From assembly GCF_003992675.1 (NCBI RefSeq), contig NZ_RZMZ01000004.1, positions 131,501-195,500 on the forward strand: DNA of 64,000 nucleotides. Reading direction: 5' to 3'. The notes beneath the pieces were generated by a model. That model did no database searches, was not told the origin of the DNA, and saw nothing but the letters and a program-made list of their open reading frames with translations. Origin of the DNA: Flagellimonas marinaquae (lineage in GTDB: Bacteria > Bacteroidota > Bacteroidia > Flavobacteriales > Flavobacteriaceae). Position numbers and translations under genes: made by a program. Positions 61,846 to 64,000 of the stretch are shown here, in pieces (the stretch's first letter is position 1; each line of letters begins with the position of its first letter).

Positions 61846-62772
61846 TTACCTCCTTAAATCGGTTGGGGTCTTACCGTATTTGTCCCGAAAGGCCCTGGAG
61901 AAATGGGCGGCGCTCTTGAAACCGTTCATGTGGGCGATTTCCTTTAGGGAAAGGTTGCTGTGCTGGATAAGGGTCTTTGACTTTCTAAGACGTTCCTGGG
62001 TCAGGAAACGGAAGATGGTGGTGCCATAGATCTGTTTGAAACCATATTTCAGTTTGTACTCGTTGGTCCCCATATGGAGGGCGAGGTCCTTGAGCGAGGG
62101 AAGATCCTTGTCCAAATTGTTGAGGATCGTGTCATGGACCTCCCGGATCATTTGGATGTCCTCCGGGGTCAAGGTGACCTTATGCTCCTTGATGCCCTTG
62201 GTCACTTTAAGCTTGTTTTTGGGCAGCCCCGTTTCAAAGGGTTCCCCTTTGGAAAAGAAAACGGAGTTCAACACGATTTTCTGACCGCTGCCATCCAAGG
62301 CCTGGTAGACCGATATTTGACAATCCTTGGCCAGGAAAAGACCATCGTTCGTAATGAATTCCAGGAACAGTACCGTTTCCGATCGGTCCCGTTTCAAATG
62401 TTTGGTCATCTTTTTTGACCAAGTCCTTTGGGAGTTTTCGGTCATGAGTTCGGTGATAGGCTTTCCGATAAGGTCTTTTGGCATACAGGACAACAGGGAG
62501 CAGGTTCCGTTGGTGACCAATTCAATTTGACCTTTGGCGTCCAAGATCAGGGACAGTTGGATGATACATTGCGGAGTGTTGTGCGCATTGGCAAAACCTT
62601 GGTGGATAAAGGCTGCCGCTATTTCCTCATTGACCATGTTCAGCATGACCACCAAAGAGGCGATATTGTCATTTTTATCGGAAGGCTCAAGGGAATAGAA
62701 GAAGTTGCCCTTGGCCATTTCCAAAAGCATCTTTTGGATGCGTTTTACCCTAAAATCATCGGTGTTCGGCAT
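61846..62772 (-). CDS. AraC-family transcriptional regulator with N-terminal PAS-like sensor
   Basis: 308 residues. The N-terminal helical part (1-50) is followed by a PAS-like region (about 70-190, CIIQLSLILDAKGQIELVTN; IGKPITELMTENSQ). The C-terminal AraC domain spans about 205-308: EDIQMIREVHDTILNNLDKD, LPSLKDLALHMGTNEYKLKY, GTTIFRFLTQERLRKSKTL and SLKEIAHMNGFKSAAHFSRA, the two helix-turn-helix units. AraC-type proteins bind direct repeats spaced by two helical turns. Such repeats occur on both sides of the gene (61788 and 63292), so they are good candidates for its targets. Confidence 0.9.
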   Translation of the reverse strand: MPNTDDFRVKRIQKMLLEMAKGNFFYSLEPSDKNDNIASLVVMLNMVNEEIAAAFIHQGFANAHNTPQCIIQLSLILDAKGQIELVTNGTCSLLSCMPKDLIGKPITELMTENSQRTWSKKMTKHLKRDRSETVLFLEFITNDGLFLAKDCQISVYQALDGSGQKIVLNSVFFSKGEPFETGLPKNKLKVTKGIKEHKVTLTPEDIQMIREVHDTILNNLDKDLPSLKDLALHMGTNEYKLKYGFKQIYGTTIFRFLTQERLRKSKTLIQHSNLSLKEIAHMNGFKSAAHFSRAFRDKYGKTPTDLRR

Positions 62773-62823
62773 GGTTGTCGGTTTTTAAACAGTGGGACGT
62801 TTGGATGGTCGGTGATTTCATAT

Positions 62824-63198
62824 TTAGCCATGTTTTTTTAAAAAGGCCAGGGCCTCGGATTTTTTGGTAAAGGACCGGGTGGGGATCGTTAGCGCATGGG
62901 TGCCCAAGTATATGCTGCTGATCACATCCGTCACAGGGGGATCGATCAAAAATGCCAAGGCGGTTATCCATTGTGACCCTTCCAAGGCCAAATAGTCCCG
63001 TGCCGGCTTATTGACCCTCCGTACCTCACGGATGTCGCAGAGCACGGGCATTTCCCTTGCGTTTTGTAGCATCATCCGATCTTGGACAATGAGTTGGGCG
63101 GCCCTGAGGTCGATACATAGGTCTTTTTTATAAATGATGTGCATCAACGCTTCGGTCATCAGGTAAACAGCGTATTTGTTTTCATGTGATCTTCTCAT
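62824..63198 (-). CDS. Small cytosolic protein, STAS-like fold suspected
   Basis: 124 residues from the ATG at 63198 (MRRSHENKYAVYLM). A longer reading from 63267 adds an unlikely basic stretch. Order of segments: beta VYLMTEALMHIIYKK, helix LRAAQLIVQDRMMLQNA, beta MPVLCDIREVRRVNKPARDY, helix LEGSQWITALAFLI, beta, and final helix KKSEALAFLKKH. This beta-alpha alternation resembles SpoIIAA/STAS-like proteins common in Flavobacteriia. No catalytic residues are evident. It lies between the AraC gene and the divergent aminotransferase gene, with the conserved direct repeats upstream of its start. Confidence 0.75.
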   Translation of the reverse strand: MRRSHENKYAVYLMTEALMHIIYKKDLCIDLRAAQLIVQDRMMLQNAREMPVLCDIREVRRVNKPARDYLALEGSQWITALAFLIDPPVTDVISSIYLGTHALTIPTRSFTKKSEALAFLKKHG

Positions 63199-63291
63199 GT
63201 GGCGAAAACTGGTAAAAACCCTGAATTTACAAAAATACTTTTTTCGGTATCGTAACATGGGGAACACTGTCCCAAATTAAAGGTATTTGAC

Positions 63292-63330
63292 TTGACTGAA
63301 ACGGAATAATACTTGATTGAAACGGAGTAA
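63292..63330. promoter_or_regulatory. Two 21-bp spaced direct repeats (AraC-site candidate, strong pair)
   Basis: TTGACTGAAACGGAATAA (63292-63309) and TTGATTGAAACGGAGTAA (63313-63330) differ at 2 of 18 positions and begin 21 bp apart, two turns of the helix. They lie between the divergent genes starting at 63198 (-) and 63398 (+). Confidence 0.65.
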
Positions 63331-63397
63331 ATGATTTGAGCATACCATTTAATCTGACAATTGCCATTACTTTTTAGGACAATTTAAACCAAACGAT

Positions 63398-64000
63398 ATG
63401 GCTAAGATCAAACACCACAATTTTTTGAACACCGTGCATGAAGTGTTCACCGATGCAAAACAGGCCGGGGTGCTGCACCTCTATGCCGGGGGAGAATCCT
63501 TTTCGGGCCGTACCATCCGGGTGGGCGGTAAGGATATGTTCCATTTTGGGACCACAGGCTATTTGGGGCTGGAACAGGATGTCCGATTAAAAGAGGCCGC
63601 CAAGGAGGCCATTGATAAATACGGGACCCAGTTTCCACTTTCCAAGTCCTATATCTCCAATCCGCTGTACGAAGCGCTGGAATCATCCATTGGGGAAATG
63701 TACGGACATCCCATTATCATTACCAAGAACAGCACCTTGGGCCATTTGGGGGTGATTCCCAGTGCCGTGGAAGATAGTGATGTCATTATTTTGGACCATC
63801 AGGTGCATTGGAGCGTCCAGAACGCGTCCAAGATGCTCAAGACACGGAGCGTGCCCATCGAAATGATACGGCACAACAATTTGGAGATGCTGGAGGACAA
63901 GATCAAGAAGTACCGGGATTCCAAGCGGCACATCTGGTATATGGCGGATGGGATCTACTCCATGTACGGGGACTATGCCCCGGTAAAGGAGCTGATGGAC
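63398..64000 (+). CDS. PLP-dependent aminotransferase-like enzyme, KBL/AONS/serine-palmitoyltransferase type (partial)
   Basis: 201 residues visible; the frame is open to the window end. Fold type I, alpha-oxoamine-synthase-like: HLYAGGESFSGRTIRVGGKD, then FGTTGYLGLEQD, YISNPLYEALESSI, MYGHPIIITKNSTLGHLGVI, and the segment HIWYMADGIYSMYGDYAPVK, where D of MADG would hold the PLP ring nitrogen. The PLP lysine lies beyond the window. Family members condense amino acids with acyl-CoA (biotin, sphingolipid or threonine catabolism); which one applies cannot be decided. Sphingolipid-type synthesis is common in Bacteroidetes. It starts 68 nt after the direct repeats. Confidence 0.85.
   Translation, partial: MAKIKHHNFLNTVHEVFTDAKQAGVLHLYAGGESFSGRTIRVGGKDMFHFGTTGYLGLEQDVRLKEAAKEAIDKYGTQFPLSKSYISNPLYEALESSIGEMYGHPIIITKNSTLGHLGVIPSAVEDSDVIILDHQVHWSVQNASKMLKTRSVPIEMIRHNNLEMLEDKIKKYRDSKRHIWYMADGIYSMYGDYAPVKELMD

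Overview
The window looks like the chromosome of a marine Flavobacteriaceae bacterium (Muricauda/Flagellimonas-like; this is inference). The grounds are a PgpH-type HD protein, TAnnTTTG -7 promoter elements, a SusC/SusD pair, DUF6520- and DUF6660-type proteins and a BfmA/MobB mobilisation module. Two tRNA genes at the left end, Ser(GCT) and Pro(TGG), are followed at once by a tyrosine integrase of the Bacteroidetes conjugative-transposon kind. An integrated mobile element therefore probably starts at tRNA-Pro. I could not find a second copy of the tRNA-Pro 3' end, so the right border is unresolved; a change of content near 53.4-54.1 kb is the best guess.

Layout. 0.8-2.7 kb: integrase and a small Lys-rich protein. 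2.9-29.4 kb, + strand, AT-richer: metal resistance. It holds a CusA-type RND pump with TolC partner, a multicopper oxidase carrying a C-terminal CopB-like barrel, a CopA P-type ATPase, a CusB adaptor with DUF3347, several accessory lipoproteins and membrane proteins, a CzcA pump fused to TolC with its CzcB adaptor, three CDF transporters, a Fur-family regulator and a ZntA-type ATPase. 29.6-34.8 kb: a frameshifted MerR gene, then two minus-strand operons. One is ArsR-MerTP-zinc ribbon. The other is CsoR-like repressor / thioredoxin-like / outer-membrane barrel / HMA protein / MerT-like / NHL lipoprotein. No mercuric reductase is present. 35.3-42.2 kb, + strand, host-like composition: DUF932, SSB, RadC-like, small proteins, BfmA, MobB relaxase and a VirD4-like coupling protein. 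With no mating-pair-formation genes in view, this part looks mobilisable rather than self-transmissible. 42.4-53.4 kb, minus strand, AT-rich: a defence module with hsdM-hsdS-(beta-helix/TM protein)-hsdR, a PrrC/RloC-like ATPase with a putative anticodon-nuclease triad, an orphan coiled-coil protein and an XRE regulator. 54.1-64 kb: probable host genes, with SusC/SusD, a zinc metalloprotease, DUF6520, a MauE-like protein, an AraC regulator, a small cytosolic protein and a PLP aminotransferase cut by the window end.

Structures not explained by the genes. (1) A leader of about 120 nt occurs before three separate genes of the mobile backbone (2.1, 35.2 and 38.2 kb), so the 32-kb metal block looks like a later insertion between the first two. 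(2) The palindrome CGCTTTCGCGAAAGCG occurs inside coding sequence five times exactly (one copy as its 14-bp core) and twice with one mismatch, all in the metal block. (3) A membrane protein sits inside a translationally coupled type I restriction operon. (4) Two promoters of the minus-strand metal operons share a CsoR-like operator candidate. (5) Direct repeats with 21-bp spacing flank the AraC gene on both sides.
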